Counted from the stretch's first letter, positions 46,651 to 56,983 are shown. The stretch is 64,000 bases of DNA from an uncultured Prevotellaceae bacterium (GCA_900315095.1 OMXS01000012.1:31916-95915); one strand, 5' to 3'. Notes: generated by a model not told the origin, from the letters alone. Made by a program: numbers and translations.

Positions 46651-47046
46651 TCAATTATTATTGCCATCAATTACTATATCAGTGGTAATTTCGGTTTCAT
46701 CATAAGGGTCGGAACGTAAATCCCCAGCGTCAACCCATGCACTTGCGCTTACTCTTTGAGTGATGCGGATTACTTTTATATTCTTTTTTGGCGGATCATT
46801 TCGATGTAATTCATTATATTCTTTCATTTTTTTCCTGCTAGCCCAGTAGTGTTCTTCAGTCATGCTTACAAAACTGCCATTTCCACAGGGAATACTTATT
46901 GTTCCGTCCCCATTGTGTATAATAGTATCACCGTACTCTGTAACTTCTCTGTTGTCTTGTAATAGAGGACCTGACTCCTGCTTTGGGGCTAAAATAATGG
47001 AACAGACAATAATTATTATCAAAATTCCGAATAAATACCATTTCAT
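46651..47046 (-). CDS. membrane-anchored hypothetical protein
   Basis: A 131-residue protein with an N-terminal anchor (MKWYLFGILIIIIVCSIILA) and a polar exported domain with no recognised motif (GDGTISIPCGNGSFVSMTEE). A TACCTTTG box for this strand lies at 47082-47089, about 36 bases before the ATG. It is AT-rich like the preceding gene. No neighbour suggests a function. Confidence 0.6.
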   Translation of the reverse strand: MKWYLFGILIIIIVCSIILAPKQESGPLLQDNREVTEYGDTIIHNGDGTISIPCGNGSFVSMTEEHYWASRKKMKEYNELHRNDPPKKNIKVIRITQRVSASAWVDAGDLRSDPYDETEITTDIVIDGNNN

Positions 47047-47216
47047 AATCTTTGAAATAATGTTATGTGATAATTTTGCCTCAAAGGTACGAAAAAAAAA
47101 GTAATATCCTTTATTGTGGTTAATAATATTATGAAATATTGAGAAAAAACTTAGTTCTTGCCAGTCTAATTATACTATTGCTTATGTTTTATAAGTTATG
47201 AACATACAGAATTTAA

Positions 47217-47366
47217 GCGTCCCGAAGGGGCAACAGGCACATGCACTAGGCAATACGTGTTAAAGTAATATCGCCCTGAAAGGGCAAAAGATTTATCGTA
47301 CTCTGGAATTCTTTTGCCCCGTCAGGGCGTCGTATGTGGTGTGGTTCTATATCCAGGGCGCTTCCA
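47217..47366. repeat. REP-like palindromic element
   Basis: CGCCCTGAAAGGGCAAAAG and TTTTGCCCCGTCAGGGCG face each other, with related CGTCCCGAAGGGGCAA and CCAGGGCG pieces at the edges. Similar GCCCTGAAAGGGC elements are common in Bacteroidales intergenic DNA. The rest of 47047-47589 is AT-rich with the lptB promoter at its end. Confidence 0.65.
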
Positions 47367-47535
47367 TGCAGATAGTCAACATGCTTCCGAAATTACAACC
47401 ATATTAATAATATCGAAGGAGTACTATGCAATTATTAAAAAAAACGAAATATGTTTGTTATTCCCTTGATATTTCGTAACATTGTTAATAAATCAGTAAA
47501 AAAAATCTATTCCAGAACAAAAAAGAATAAGTTAT

Positions 47536-47566
47536 TTTGTTCTAGTCTCGTTTTTTAGTACCTTTG
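47536..47566 (+). promoter_or_regulatory. lptB promoter
   Basis: TTTG at 47536-47539, a 19-nt spacer, TACCTTTG at 47559-47566. Confidence 0.75.
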
Positions 47567-47589
47567 CCGACAGAAAGTAATAGAGCGAA

Positions 47590-48414
47590 ATGGACGAAAC
47601 GAACAAAATGGGAACTTACCGCGAAGGTAACGCGGTGCTCAGGGCTGAAGGACTGGTGAAACGCTACGGCAAACGCACCGTAGTGAATGATGTCTCAATC
47701 AACGTGAGACAGGGCGAGATAGTGGGTCTGCTTGGCCCTAACGGAGCTGGAAAGACCACTTCTTTCTACATGACCACCGGTCTTGTGGTTCCTAATGCCG
47801 GCCATATTTTCATCGATGATCAGGACATAACTGACTATCCTGTGTACAAGCGTGCTCGTGCTGGAGTGGGATACCTGCCGCAGGAGGCAAGTGTGTTCCG
47901 CAAACTCAGCGTTGAGGACAATATCATGGCTGTGCTCGAGATGACCAACACCACAAGGAAATACCAGCAGGAGAAGCTTGAAAGCCTTATCAAGGAGTTC
48001 CGACTGGAGAAGGTGCGCAAGAACAGCGGCGACCGACTCTCGGGAGGCGAGCGCCGTAGAACCGAGATTGCGCGATGCCTGGCTATCGACCCTAAGTTCA
48101 TAATGCTCGACGAGCCGTTCGCAGGCGTCGACCCTATCGCCGTGGAAGACATTCAGCACATCGTGTGGCAGCTGAAGTATCGCAACATCGGAATACTCAT
48201 CACCGACCATAACGTGCACGAGACGCTCTCCATCACCGACCGCGCTTATCTGCTTTTCGAGGGCCGAATACTCTTCCAGGGAACGCCAGAGGTGTTGGCG
48301 GAGAACCCTATCGTGAAAGAGAAGTATCTCGGTCGCGATTTCAAGTTGTTCAAGAAGGATTTCCAGCTTATAGACGAAGAGAAACGCAAGCAAGAGCAAC
48401 AGGAAATAGGTTAA
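47590..48414 (+). CDS. lptB: LPS export ABC transporter ATPase LptB
   Basis: A 274-residue ATPase driving lipopolysaccharide transport to the outer membrane. Walker [19 protein letters not shown], signature [14 protein letters not shown], Walker [20 protein letters not shown] and [19 protein letters not shown] are typical of LptB. The C-terminal extension ([16 protein letters not shown]) is the usual LptB end. The true start may be the ATG at 47608. Confidence 0.95.
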   Translation: MDETNKMGTYREGNAVLRAEGLVKRYGKRTVVNDVSINVRQGEIVGLLGPNGAGKTTSFYMTTGLVVPNAGHIFIDDQDITDYPVYKRARAGVGYLPQEASVFRKLSVEDNIMAVLEMTNTTRKYQQEKLESLIKEFRLEKVRKNSGDRLSGGERRRTEIARCLAIDPKFIMLDEPFAGVDPIAVEDIQHIVWQLKYRNIGILITDHNVHETLSITDRAYLLFEGRILFQGTPEVLAENPIVKEKYLGRDFKLFKKDFQLIDEEKRKQEQQEIG

Positions 48415-48581
48415 AAAAACAAATTTTTCCACCTTATATAATATAATTACAAAAATATTGAGTAATTTTGCACCCCAATTCCAGTTATTGGAGAGCAGAA
48501 TTTAGTGGTTTATGTGCGATTGCTAAAGACTGAAACGAAAGCGAATATAAATATTAATTACAATAAGAATTAACAATACAG

Positions 48582-49934
48582 ATGAAAGTAACATTTGAGA
48601 ATCCTGACAAGGTGAACGGACTGATGACCTTGACTGTGGAAGAGGCAGACTTCAACGAGAAAGTAGAGAAGCAACTTAAGGACTACCGCAAGCGTGCCAA
48701 CATCCCTGGCTTCCGTCCGGGACAGGTGCCAATGGGTATGGTTCGCCGCCAGTATGGCGCTGCTGTGAAAGTGGATGTCATCAATAACGTGCTGGGCGAG
48801 GAAATTTACAAGTATGTACGTGAGAACAAGATACAGATGCTCGGCGAGCCGATGCCGTCAGAGAAGCAGGTAGCTGTAGACCTCGAAAAGGAGGCACCCT
48901 ACACATTCGTCTTCGATATTGCTGTAGCTCCAGAGTTCAGCATCGAGCTGACCGACAAAGACGCTGTCGACTTCTATAACATTACCGTTGACGACAAGCT
49001 GATTGACCAGCAGATAGAGATGTACGCATCACGCTCGGGCCACTACGACAAGGTGGAGGAGTATGCTGCTAACGACATGCTGAAGGGCGACCTTCGCGAG
49101 CTTGATGCAGAGGGTAACACCAAGGAAGGCGGCATTACCGTTGAGGGTGCTATCATGATGCCAGAATACATCAAGGTGGACGAGCAGAAGGCTCTGTTCC
49201 AGGGTGCTAAACTGGGCGACATCATCACCTTCAACCCCAAGAAGGCTTATCCTGAGAACTCTGGCGAACTGCAGGGCCTGCTGAAGGTTTCGCGCGAGGA
49301 GGCAGAGAACGTTACTGCTGATTTCAGCTATCAGATTACCGAGATTTCTCGCTACACCAAGGCAGACGTTAACCAGGAGCTCTTCGACCAGGTTTACGGT
49401 CAGGGCAACATCGCCGACGAAAAGGCTTTCCGTGAGCGTATCGCACAGGACCTCAAGGCACAGTTCGCTACTGACAGCGACTTCCGCTTCATGCAAGACC
49501 TGCGCAAGTACTGCGAGGACAAGGTTGGCGAATTGACATTCCCTGAGGAGGCACTCAAGCGCATCATGCTCAACAACAATAAGGACAAGGGCGCCGAGTA
49601 TGTTGAGAAGAACTTCGAGGCAAGCATCAAGGAACTGAAGTGGCACCTCATCAAGGAGCAGCTCGTGGCTGCCAACAACATCAAGATTGAGGACGCTGAC
49701 GTTAAGGATGCCGCTAAGGAGGCTGCACGCGCTCAGTTTGCTCAGTACGGCATGAACAATGTGCCCGACGAGTATCTTGAGAACTACGCAGCAGACATGC
49801 TGAAGAAGAAGGAGTATGTGGACAACCTCGTTGACCGCGCTATCGACCGCAAGCTGACAGAGGTGCTCAAGAAGGTTGTTAAGTTGAACGAGAAGGAGAT
49901 CACTCTCGACGAGTTCAACAAGCTGTTCCAGTAA
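48582..49934 (+). CDS. tig: trigger factor chaperone
   Basis: A 450-residue ribosome-associated chaperone. The N-terminal ribosome-binding signature NIPGFRPGQVPMGMVRRQYG is present; the middle peptidyl-prolyl isomerase domain is degenerate, as in other Bacteroidetes; the C-terminal helical arms are intact. A TAATTTTG box lies at 48463-48470. It is upstream of clpP-clpX, the order seen in many bacteria, but an 898-bp gap with its own promoter separates them here. Confidence 0.93.
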   Translation: MKVTFENPDKVNGLMTLTVEEADFNEKVEKQLKDYRKRANIPGFRPGQVPMGMVRRQYGAAVKVDVINNVLGEEIYKYVRENKIQMLGEPMPSEKQVAVDLEKEAPYTFVFDIAVAPEFSIELTDKDAVDFYNITVDDKLIDQQIEMYASRSGHYDKVEEYAANDMLKGDLRELDAEGNTKEGGITVEGAIMMPEYIKVDEQKALFQGAKLGDIITFNPKKAYPENSGELQGLLKVSREEAENVTADFSYQITEISRYTKADVNQELFDQVYGQGNIADEKAFRERIAQDLKAQFATDSDFRFMQDLRKYCEDKVGELTFPEEALKRIMLNNNKDKGAEYVEKNFEASIKELKWHLIKEQLVAANNIKIEDADVKDAAKEAARAQFAQYGMNNVPDEYLENYAADMLKKKEYVDNLVDRAIDRKLTEVLKKVVKLNEKEITLDEFNKLFQ

Positions 49935-49960
49935 GAACAACTCTCAATCATAATATAAAT

Positions 49961-49996
49961 GAAGCCTGAGGCACATCGCCTTGGGCTTCTTTTTTG
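49961..49996 (+). terminator. tig terminator
   Basis: GAAGCCTGAGGC (49961-49972) pairs with GCCTTGGGCTTC (49978-49989), followed by a T run. Confidence 0.85.
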
Positions 49997-50295
49997 TTAC
50001 AAATACATGCAAAAAAGTGCTCTGAACATGCTGAAATCGGCAATCGGATGCGTTATTTAAGTGCAAAGACCCCTTCAAAGTGAACTTTATGTGTTATTTA
50101 TAGGAACACACATTTTGCTTCAAACGTAGGTAAAAGTATCGAAAATAGCGTTTTACATACGATTTTAGAACCCTTTTAGAGAAGAAATTGATAGTTTTTC
50201 TGCCTTTTTAGAGTAATACACATATGATGTGGAGGGCGTGAGAAAATTGTATTTCGTTGATATACAGCCTTTTAGGAGAATTATTGGTTAATGTG

Positions 50296-50443
50296 CGTTA
50301 CAGTTACAGTTGTTACAGTTGTTTTTTTTGAAACGCACTTTACTCTATTATATATATAAATACTTATATATCAATTAGTTATATAATCATTAGAAGGGGG
50401 TGTCGTTACATATTTTTAATTGTAACAACTGTAACTGTAACGC
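50296..50443. repeat. 148-bp element with perfect 23-bp inverted ends
   Basis: Bases 50296-50318 are the exact reverse complement of 50421-50443. Each arm is made of GTTACA-type words (GTTACAGTTACAGTTGTTACA). The core is AT-rich. The layout is like the 26252-26440 element, though the arm sequence differs. The stretch 49997-50295 before it is AT-rich with nothing recognised. Confidence 0.8.
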
Positions 50444-50510
50444 TTCGATATAGGTTGGTAGTTACTCATCACTCTTCCTCTACGAGGCCCTCAAGTGCTC
50501 AGGGGAGTTA

Positions 50511-50672
50511 TCTCCTTGCATGCTCAAAAGGCACAAGTGAGGATGCAAGAAGCCACAAGTGACAACGCAAGAAGCCACAAGTGACAACGCAAGAAGCCAC
50601 AAGTGACAACGCAAGAAGCCACAAGTGAGGATGCAAAAAGCCATCAATGGCGATGCAAGAAGGCATCTTTCG
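50511..50672 (-). repeat. tandem 22-bp intergenic repeat, CACTTGTG core, inverted
   Basis: About seven units of GCAAGAAGCCACAAGTGACA plus AC (22 bp), some with GAGGAT in place of GACAAC. On the minus strand the core reads CACTTGTGGCTTCTTGC. The 22-bp period breaks any reading frame. Confidence 0.85.
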
Positions 50673-50739
50673 CAATACGGCTTTTGCTCTGCAGAAACAT
50701 AAAAAATATTATTTTTATAGATTTTTTTTGTTATAAGTA

Positions 50740-50769
50740 TTGCACTATCGACTTTTTTTGCTAACTTTG
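50740..50769 (+). promoter_or_regulatory. clpP promoter
   Basis: TTG at 50740-50742, a 19-nt spacer, TAACTTTG at 50762-50769. Confidence 0.75.
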
Positions 50770-50782
50770 TAATTACAAATCG

Positions 50783-50813
50783 CATGAAAAACATTAATAA
50801 CCGGTTTTTCATG
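50783..50813 (+). promoter_or_regulatory. hairpin in the clpP 5' leader
   Basis: CATGAAAAAC (50783-50792) is the exact reverse complement of 50804-50813. It lies about 8 bases after the predicted transcription start and 20 before the clpP ATG. Confidence 0.6.
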
Positions 50814-50832
50814 AAATAAAAGAACAGAAATT

Positions 50833-51498
50833 ATGAACGACTTTAGAAAATATGCTACCAAGCATCTTGGAATGAACGGACTGGTTCTCGATGACGTGAT
50901 GAAACTCCAGTCGCAGTATCTTAACCCGTATATCCTGGAGGAGCGCCAGTTGAACGTTACACAGATGGATGTGTTCTCGCGACTGATGATGGACCGCATC
51001 ATCTTCCTCGGAACGCAGATTGACGACTACACCGCAAACACCCTGCAGGCGCAGTTGCTCTATCTCGACTCTACCGACCCAGGCAAGGACATCTCTATCT
51101 ACATCAACTCTCCTGGCGGAAGCGTGACGGCAGGTTTGGGAATCTACGACACTATGCAGTTCATTCAGAGCGATGTGGCCACCATCTGCACCGGTATGGC
51201 TGCCTCGATGGCTGCCGTGCTGCTGGTAAGCGGACAGGAGGGCAAGCGCTCTGCCTTGACTCACAGCCGCGTGATGATACACCAGCCTCTCGGCGGAGTG
51301 CAGGGACAGGCTTCGGATATCGAGATTGAGGCAAAAGAGATATTGAAATTCAAGAAAGAACTCTATACCATCATCTCCGAGCATTCGCACACTCCATACG
51401 AGAAAGTGTATGCCGACAGCGACCGTAACTACTGGATGACTGCTGAGGAGGCGAAGGCTTACGGAATGATTGACGACGTGCTGACGAAGAAGAAATGA
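50833..51498 (+). CDS. clpP: ATP-dependent Clp protease proteolytic subunit
   Basis: A 221-residue serine protease that forms the 14-mer chamber for ClpX. The catalytic serine is S125 in GMAASMAAVL, the histidine H150 in MIHQPLGG, and the aspartate probably D197 in DSDRNYWMTAEEA. The active-site block is GMAASMA rather than the usual GQAASMG. Its stop overlaps the clpX start by four bases. Confidence 0.95.
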   Translation: MNDFRKYATKHLGMNGLVLDDVMKLQSQYLNPYILEERQLNVTQMDVFSRLMMDRIIFLGTQIDDYTANTLQAQLLYLDSTDPGKDISIYINSPGGSVTAGLGIYDTMQFIQSDVATICTGMAASMAAVLLVSGQEGKRSALTHSRVMIHQPLGGVQGQASDIEIEAKEILKFKKELYTIISEHSHTPYEKVYADSDRNYWMTAEEAKAYGMIDDVLTKKK

Positions 51499-52724
51499 AA
51501 AAGGTATGTAGTTTTTGCGGCAGAAGCGACCGCGAGGTGGGGCTCCTCATCTCGGGACTGACGGGCTATATCTGCGACAATTGCGTCAAGCAGGCTCACG
51601 ACATCTTGCTCAGTTCGGGCATGATGGACGGCAAGAAGAGCGGCAAGGACGGCAAGTTCAAGCTGAAGAAGGTGCCTAAGCCGCATGAGATAAAGGCATA
51701 TCTCGACCAGTATGTCATCGGTCAGGACGAGGCGAAGCGATTCCTTGCTGTGTCGGTGTACAACCACTACAAGCGCCTTCAGCAGCCCGAGGACAAAGAC
51801 GGGGTGGAGATAGAGAAGAGCAACATCATCATGGTGGGAAGCACGGGCACGGGAAAGACCTTGCTGGCGCGCACCATAGCCAAGTTGCTCGACGTGCCTT
51901 TCACCATCGTCGACGCCACTGTGTTCACCGAGGCGGGATATGTAGGCGAGGATGTGGAGAGCATCTTGAGCCGACTCTTGCAGGTGGCCGACTTCGACCA
52001 GGCTGCAGCCGAGCGCGGAATAGTGTTTATCGACGAGATAGACAAGATTGCACGAAAGAGCGACAACCCGTCAATCACGCGCGACGTGAGCGGCGAGGGA
52101 GTGCAGCAGAGCATGCTGAAACTGCTCGAGGGCTCGATAGTGAACGTGCCGCCAAAGGGCGGGCGCAAGCATCCCGACCAAGACTACATCCATCTGGACA
52201 CCCGCAACATACTCTTCATCTGCGGCGGTGCGTTCGACGGAATAGAGCGAAAGATAGCGCAGAGACTGAACACCCACGTTGTGGGATACAACTCCGTGCA
52301 GAACGTTAGGCGCATCGACAAGAACGACATGATGCAGTACATCCTGCCGCAAGACCTCAAGTCGTTCGGTCTGATACCCGAGCTTATAGGCCGTCTGCCC
52401 GTGCTCACCTATCTTAACCCGCTCGACCGCGAGGCGCTGCGCAAGATTCTGGTGGAGCCAAAGAACTCTATCGTGAAGCAGTATGAGAAGCTCTTCATGA
52501 TGGACGGCATAAAGCTGACGTTCCCTGAGGAGACCCTTGACTATCTTGTAGACCAGGCAATGGAATACAAACTGGGTGCCCGCGGACTGCGCTCCATCGT
52601 TGAGAGCGTGATGATGGATGCCATGTTCGACGTTCCTTCACAGAAGGTGAAGAGTTTCGTCGTCACTCTAGACTATGCAAAGAAGCAGCTGGGCAAGGCT
52701 CATCTGCAAAAACTCGCGAGTTGA
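51495..52724 (+). CDS. clpX: Clp protease ATPase subunit ClpX
   Basis: A 409-residue AAA+ unfoldase. The N-terminal zinc domain has C5, C8, C27 and C30. Walker A is [11 protein letters not shown], the pore loop GYVGEDVES, Walker [12 protein letters not shown]. The ATGA overlap with clpP couples translation. Confidence 0.97.
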   Translation: MKKVCSFCGRSDREVGLLISGLTGYICDNCVKQAHDILLSSGMMDGKKSGKDGKFKLKKVPKPHEIKAYLDQYVIGQDEAKRFLAVSVYNHYKRLQQPEDKDGVEIEKSNIIMVGSTGTGKTLLARTIAKLLDVPFTIVDATVFTEAGYVGEDVESILSRLLQVADFDQAAAERGIVFIDEIDKIARKSDNPSITRDVSGEGVQQSMLKLLEGSIVNVPPKGGRKHPDQDYIHLDTRNILFICGGAFDGIERKIAQRLNTHVVGYNSVQNVRRIDKNDMMQYILPQDLKSFGLIPELIGRLPVLTYLNPLDREALRKILVEPKNSIVKQYEKLFMMDGIKLTFPEETLDYLVDQAMEYKLGARGLRSIVESVMMDAMFDVPSQKVKSFVVTLDYAKKQLGKAHLQKLAS

Positions 52725-52754
52725 CAAAGGCTAAAAGCCAAAGCAAATCATACT

Positions 52755-54935
52755 ATGAATGAAGTGAACCTTATTGAACCGCTGAAGAAATATTTCGGCT
52801 TCGACACTTTCAAGGGCGATCAGGAAGCGATTATACGCAACCTTCTCGCAGGCCACGACTCGTTCGTGCTGATGCCTACGGGAGGCGGAAAGTCGTTGTG
52901 CTATCAGTTGCCGTCGTTGATAATGGACGGTACCGCGATAGTCATCTCGCCGCTGATAGCGTTGATGAAGAACCAAGTTGACGTGATAAACGGCCTGAGC
53001 GAGGAGGACGGAATGGCGCATTACATCAACTCTTCGCTGAACAAGTCGGCCATCGACCTTGTCAAGAATGACATCAAGGAGGGCAAGACAAAACTCCTTT
53101 ATGTCGCTCCCGAGTCGCTCACGAAAGACGAGTATGTCGATTTCCTGCGCTCGGTGAAGATTTCTTTCTATGCCATCGATGAGGCTCATTGCATCTCCGA
53201 GTGGGGACATGATTTCCGCCCAGAGTACCGCAACATACGTCCTATAATAAACAAGATAGGCCGCGCGCCGATAATTGCGCTCACGGCGACAGCCACCGAC
53301 AAGGTGCGCAGCGATATAAAGAAGAGCCTCGGCATAGTGAATGCCGATGAGTTCAAGAGCTCGTTCAACCGTCCAAACCTTTATTATGAGGTAAGGCAGA
53401 AGAATAGCGAGGAGGCCACGAACATGCAGATAGTGAAGTTTGTGAAGCAGCATCCTGGCAAGAGCGGCATAATCTATTGTCTCTCGCGAAAGAAGGTGGA
53501 GGAACTGGCTGCCATACTGTGCGCCAACGACATCAAGGCAGCGCCTTATCATGCAGGCCTCGACAGCGCTACACGCTCGCAGACGCAGGACGATTTCCTC
53601 ATGGAGCGCATCGATGTGATAGTGGCTACCATTGCTTTCGGAATGGGTATTGACAAGCCTGACGTGCGCTTCGTTATCCACTACGACATTCCTAAGAGCC
53701 TTGAGGGATATTATCAGGAGACAGGCCGCGCTGGTCGTGACGGCGGCGAAGGCCTTTGCATCGCCTTCTATAGCAACAAAGACCTGAAGAAACTGGAGAA
53801 GTTCATGGAGAACAAGACTTCTGCCGAGCAGGAGATAGGTCGCCAGCTGCTGCAGGAGACTGCTGCTTATGCCGAGTCCTCGGTATGCCGCAGGAAACTG
53901 TTGCTACACTATTTCGGAGAGGAATACCATCAGGAGAATTGCAGAAACTGCGACAACTGCCTGCACCCGAAGACAAAGATTGAGGCGCAGGAGCCGCTTC
54001 TGATAGTGCTTACCGCTGTGGCCGCGCTGAAGGAGAACTTCAAGCAGGACTATCTTATAGACTTCGTGAAGGGACGCGGCACCGACGATATTGTCTCCCA
54101 CAAGCATAACGAACTGGAGTGCTTCGGCGCAGGAGAGGATGAAGACCCGAAGATATGGAACCCCGTAATCCGCCAGGCGCTCATAGCAGGATTCCTGAAG
54201 AAGGATGTTGAGAACTACGGACTGCTGAAACTCACTTCGGCAGGAAAGAAGTTCATAAAGAAACCGTCATCGTTCCAGATAGTGATGGACAACGAGTTCA
54301 ACGACGCCGAAGAGGAAACAACAGGCGAAGGACACGGAGGAGCACTCGACCCAGCACTCTACAAGATGCTTGTTGACCTGCGCCGTGACGTGGCCAAGAA
54401 GGTTAATCTGCCGCCATATGTCGTCTTTATGGATGTCTCGCTGGAGCAGATGGCAACTGTTTATCCCATAACGATAGAGGAGTTGCAGAACATCCAAGGT
54501 GTGGGAGCAGGCAAGGCACGCAAGTTCGGGAAACCTTTCATCGAACTTATAAAGCGCCATTGCGAGGAGAACGAGATTGAACGACCGGAGGACTTGCGCA
54601 TACGCACCGTTGCCAAGAAGTCTATGCTGAAGGTGAAGATAATACAAAGCATCGACCGCCAGATGGCTCTCGACGACATCGCTAACGCACAGGGAATAGA
54701 CTTCGACGAACTGCTGAACGAGGTAGATGCCATCGTTTACAGCGGAACGAAGCTCAACATCGACTATTTCCTTGAAGAAGTGATGGACGAAGACCACATC
54801 GACGACATCTACGACTACTTCCTTGAAAGCGAGACCGACGACCTGAAGGTGGCGATGAAGGAACTCGGCAACGAATACGAGGAAGACGAGGTAAGGCTCG
54901 TGCGCATAAAATTCCTTTCGGAAAAAGCGAACTGA
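52755..54935 (+). CDS. recQ: ATP-dependent DNA helicase RecQ
   Basis: A 726-residue superfamily 2 helicase for recombinational repair. Walker A is MPTGGGKSLCYQLPS, the DEAH box AIDEAHCISEWGHDFRPEY, motif VI QETGRAGRDG, the zinc site CRRKLLLHYFGE...CRNCDNC, then a winged helix and an HRDC domain near residue 540-610. A further C-terminal acidic extension (about 100 residues) follows HRDC, longer than the E. coli protein. Confidence 0.95.
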   Translation: MNEVNLIEPLKKYFGFDTFKGDQEAIIRNLLAGHDSFVLMPTGGGKSLCYQLPSLIMDGTAIVISPLIALMKNQVDVINGLSEEDGMAHYINSSLNKSAIDLVKNDIKEGKTKLLYVAPESLTKDEYVDFLRSVKISFYAIDEAHCISEWGHDFRPEYRNIRPIINKIGRAPIIALTATATDKVRSDIKKSLGIVNADEFKSSFNRPNLYYEVRQKNSEEATNMQIVKFVKQHPGKSGIIYCLSRKKVEELAAILCANDIKAAPYHAGLDSATRSQTQDDFLMERIDVIVATIAFGMGIDKPDVRFVIHYDIPKSLEGYYQETGRAGRDGGEGLCIAFYSNKDLKKLEKFMENKTSAEQEIGRQLLQETAAYAESSVCRRKLLLHYFGEEYHQENCRNCDNCLHPKTKIEAQEPLLIVLTAVAALKENFKQDYLIDFVKGRGTDDIVSHKHNELECFGAGEDEDPKIWNPVIRQALIAGFLKKDVENYGLLKLTSAGKKFIKKPSSFQIVMDNEFNDAEEETTGEGHGGALDPALYKMLVDLRRDVAKKVNLPPYVVFMDVSLEQMATVYPITIEELQNIQGVGAGKARKFGKPFIELIKRHCEENEIERPEDLRIRTVAKKSMLKVKIIQSIDRQMALDDIANAQGIDFDELLNEVDAIVYSGTKLNIDYFLEEVMDEDHIDDIYDYFLESETDDLKVAMKELGNEYEEDEVRLVRIKFLSEKAN

Positions 54936-54936
54936 T

Positions 54937-56187
54937 TTGCATATAGCACTAATAATTTTATTGCTTTTATTTACTCTCCCGTCAGTCGCTATGGCTGCGG
55001 AGCGTGATTCTTTGCGCCGTTTTGGTGCAGAGGTTTATGCCGTGCCGGGAACGGTATTGGCAATAGATGAGTATCAGAAGAAGTTTATGGTGAAGGAGGG
55101 AACACTCTCTTTCGGTGCCGCACTCAATTATAGTGCCCTGCCGAAAGACAGCGATGCCTTTGCTGCCGATTACGGTTATCCCACTTTTTCATTTGGACTG
55201 AGATATAGCGACCATCATCGTGTAAGGATGCATCGTGAGAAAGACTCCGAGTGGAGGACATACGAGCCGGTTGACTACGTTTCGCGACTGGGCGATGTCA
55301 TTACCGCTTACGCCACGTTCAACCGTCCGTTGCTGCGCACGCGGCGATGGGAGATTGACTATATGCTGTCGATGGGCGTGGGCTATTCTCACAAGAAATA
55401 CAACAATCGCGACGATATCGACAATCTTCTCATCGGCTCTCGATGGCTCGTCTATTTTGGTGCTGGCGCTCATGTCACCTACCACATTATGCCAGAGTGG
55501 GGCGTCCGTGCCGGCATCGACTACTATCATCATAGCAACGGAGGGATGAACATGCCCAACAAGGGCGTTAATGTGCTTGGCGCTTCGGTGGGATTGGTAT
55601 ATACTCCATATTATAAAGAGGTGACGGAGCATGCCCGTGACTATCGCCCAGGTGCGTTCCAGCGATACTGGTACCTTAATTTCTCTGCCGCAGCAGGCAT
55701 AAAGGCACTTAATGAGGAGTTCCAGTTGTCGCAGTTCTATTCGTCAACAGACTCTCCTGACTATTGCAAGAACCATTTCCACAGATATGTAACGTGGTCG
55801 GCACAGGCAGACCTCATGTACCGCTATGCCCGCCGCTGGGCATCGGGAGTGGGTGTTGACGTTTTCTACGGCACTTATACTGACGACGTGAAAGAGATGG
55901 AGAAGAACTGGCAACAGGCCGATAAATACAGCCGATGGTCGGTAGGTATAGCCGCAAAGCACGAGGTGTTCTATCATCAATGGTCGATAGCTATGAGCAT
56001 CGGCTATTATCTCTACCGTCATCAAGGTTTCAAGCCAGAGGCGCTTGAACAGCCTTATTATGAGCGTGTGGGCATTTACTACACTTTCTCTCGTCTTGGT
56101 GACATACGACTGGGCTTTAACGTGAAAGCTCACCGCACACGAGCCGACTACACCGAGATGTGCATCTCCGTGCCAGTCAGACTTTGA
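54937..56187 (+). CDS. PagL-like lipid A 3-O-deacylase (acyloxyacyl hydrolase)
   Basis: A 416-residue outer-membrane protein with a signal peptide (LIILLLLFTLPSVAMA). The family signature GIDYYHHSNGGMNMPNKGVN is clear, with H199/S200 the likely catalytic pair. A second half of amphipathic strands makes it longer than PagL. It would trim lipid A acyl chains and so affect host recognition. The start is a TTG directly after the recQ stop. Confidence 0.82.
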   Translation: MHIALIILLLLFTLPSVAMAAERDSLRRFGAEVYAVPGTVLAIDEYQKKFMVKEGTLSFGAALNYSALPKDSDAFAADYGYPTFSFGLRYSDHHRVRMHREKDSEWRTYEPVDYVSRLGDVITAYATFNRPLLRTRRWEIDYMLSMGVGYSHKKYNNRDDIDNLLIGSRWLVYFGAGAHVTYHIMPEWGVRAGIDYYHHSNGGMNMPNKGVNVLGASVGLVYTPYYKEVTEHARDYRPGAFQRYWYLNFSAAAGIKALNEEFQLSQFYSSTDSPDYCKNHFHRYVTWSAQADLMYRYARRWASGVGVDVFYGTYTDDVKEMEKNWQQADKYSRWSVGIAAKHEVFYHQWSIAMSIGYYLYRHQGFKPEALEQPYYERVGIYYTFSRLGDIRLGFNVKAHRTRADYTEMCISVPVRL

Positions 56188-56204
56188 ATAAAGTTGAATA
56201 AGCC

Positions 56205-56307
56205 AACACCTATCACCCAACACCCATAATCCATCACCCATAATCCATCACCCATCACCTACCATCCATCACCTATCACCCACCATCCATCACCCATCAT
56301 CCATCAC
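56205..56307 (+). repeat. short tandem repeat of CATCACC words
   Basis: Irregular copies of CACCCATAATCCAT, CACCTATCACC and CACCCATCATCCAT fill the gap between two convergent genes. Confidence 0.8.
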
Positions 56308-56308
56308 C

Positions 56309-56983
56309 TTACTTAAACCGCATGCCGTCCCACATGAAATGTCTTTCGGTCTTCTTGTCGCCCAAGAATGTTTCTTGAATGATGTCTTTGCCCTCGCGTG
56401 GCAGAATGAAAGCGTGAACAGGATATATATCCCCGACGTTCTTGTAGTCTATAGTGATGCCTAAGTCCTCGCTTGGAACTTGATACATCTTGCGGCTCTT
56501 ATTGTTATAGACGTAGAAGGTCACTCCGTCATATTGTCCGTTGGTCCATTTGCCGTTCTCCTTTCCGCGCATCGACACGGCGAACACTTTGTGCTTCTTG
56601 TCGGCACAGTTCCAGTAGCACATCTCTATGTAGTATTTGTCCTCCGCGGTAAAGTCGTCTCCGTATGCTTCTTTCAAGTTCTGGGTGAACTGCATGAAGC
56701 CGTTCTTGGAGTCAAGAAGAATATTGCACCCTTTCTCAAGACGTTTTCCTGCGATGTGGGCTTTCCATGCATCGCGGCATGTTCCCCATATCTCGGGCCA
56801 TTCTTCATCGCTGTCGAAGTAGGAACTGATGAAGTTGGTGATTGTCGGTTGCGCTCCCTTGTACTTCACTTGGAATGCCATTTCCTCGGCGAACATGTCT
56901 TTGGGATATGCCACCTGCGCTGAGATGCCGGCGCAGCAGAGCCATGCAACGATGGCAAATGCTAAAAGTCGTCTTGTCTTCAT
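56309..56983 (-). CDS. exported hypothetical protein
   Basis: A 224-residue protein with a signal peptide (LLAFAIVAWLCCAGISA then QVAYP). The body has no recognised motif; there are several conserved-looking aromatic blocks (EIWGTCRDAWKAHIAGKR and YIEMCYWNCADKKHKVFAVS). A full promoter (TTG 57065-57067, 20 nt, TATATTTG 57037-57044, minus strand) lies upstream, and the inverted TTGCGACA motif is next to it. Confidence 0.7.
   Translation of the reverse strand: MKTRRLLAFAIVAWLCCAGISAQVAYPKDMFAEEMAFQVKYKGAQPTITNFISSYFDSDEEWPEIWGTCRDAWKAHIAGKRLEKGCNILLDSKNGFMQFTQNLKEAYGDDFTAEDKYYIEMCYWNCADKKHKVFAVSMRGKENGKWTNGQYDGVTFYVYNNKSRKMYQVPSEDLGITIDYKNVGDIYPVHAFILPREGKDIIQETFLGDKKTERHFMWDGMRFK

Noticed and set aside
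50480-50812. 110-residue minus-strand frame across the repeat array
   Set aside because: It runs through a 22-bp repeat that shifts phase each unit and over the clpP promoter, so it is noncoding.
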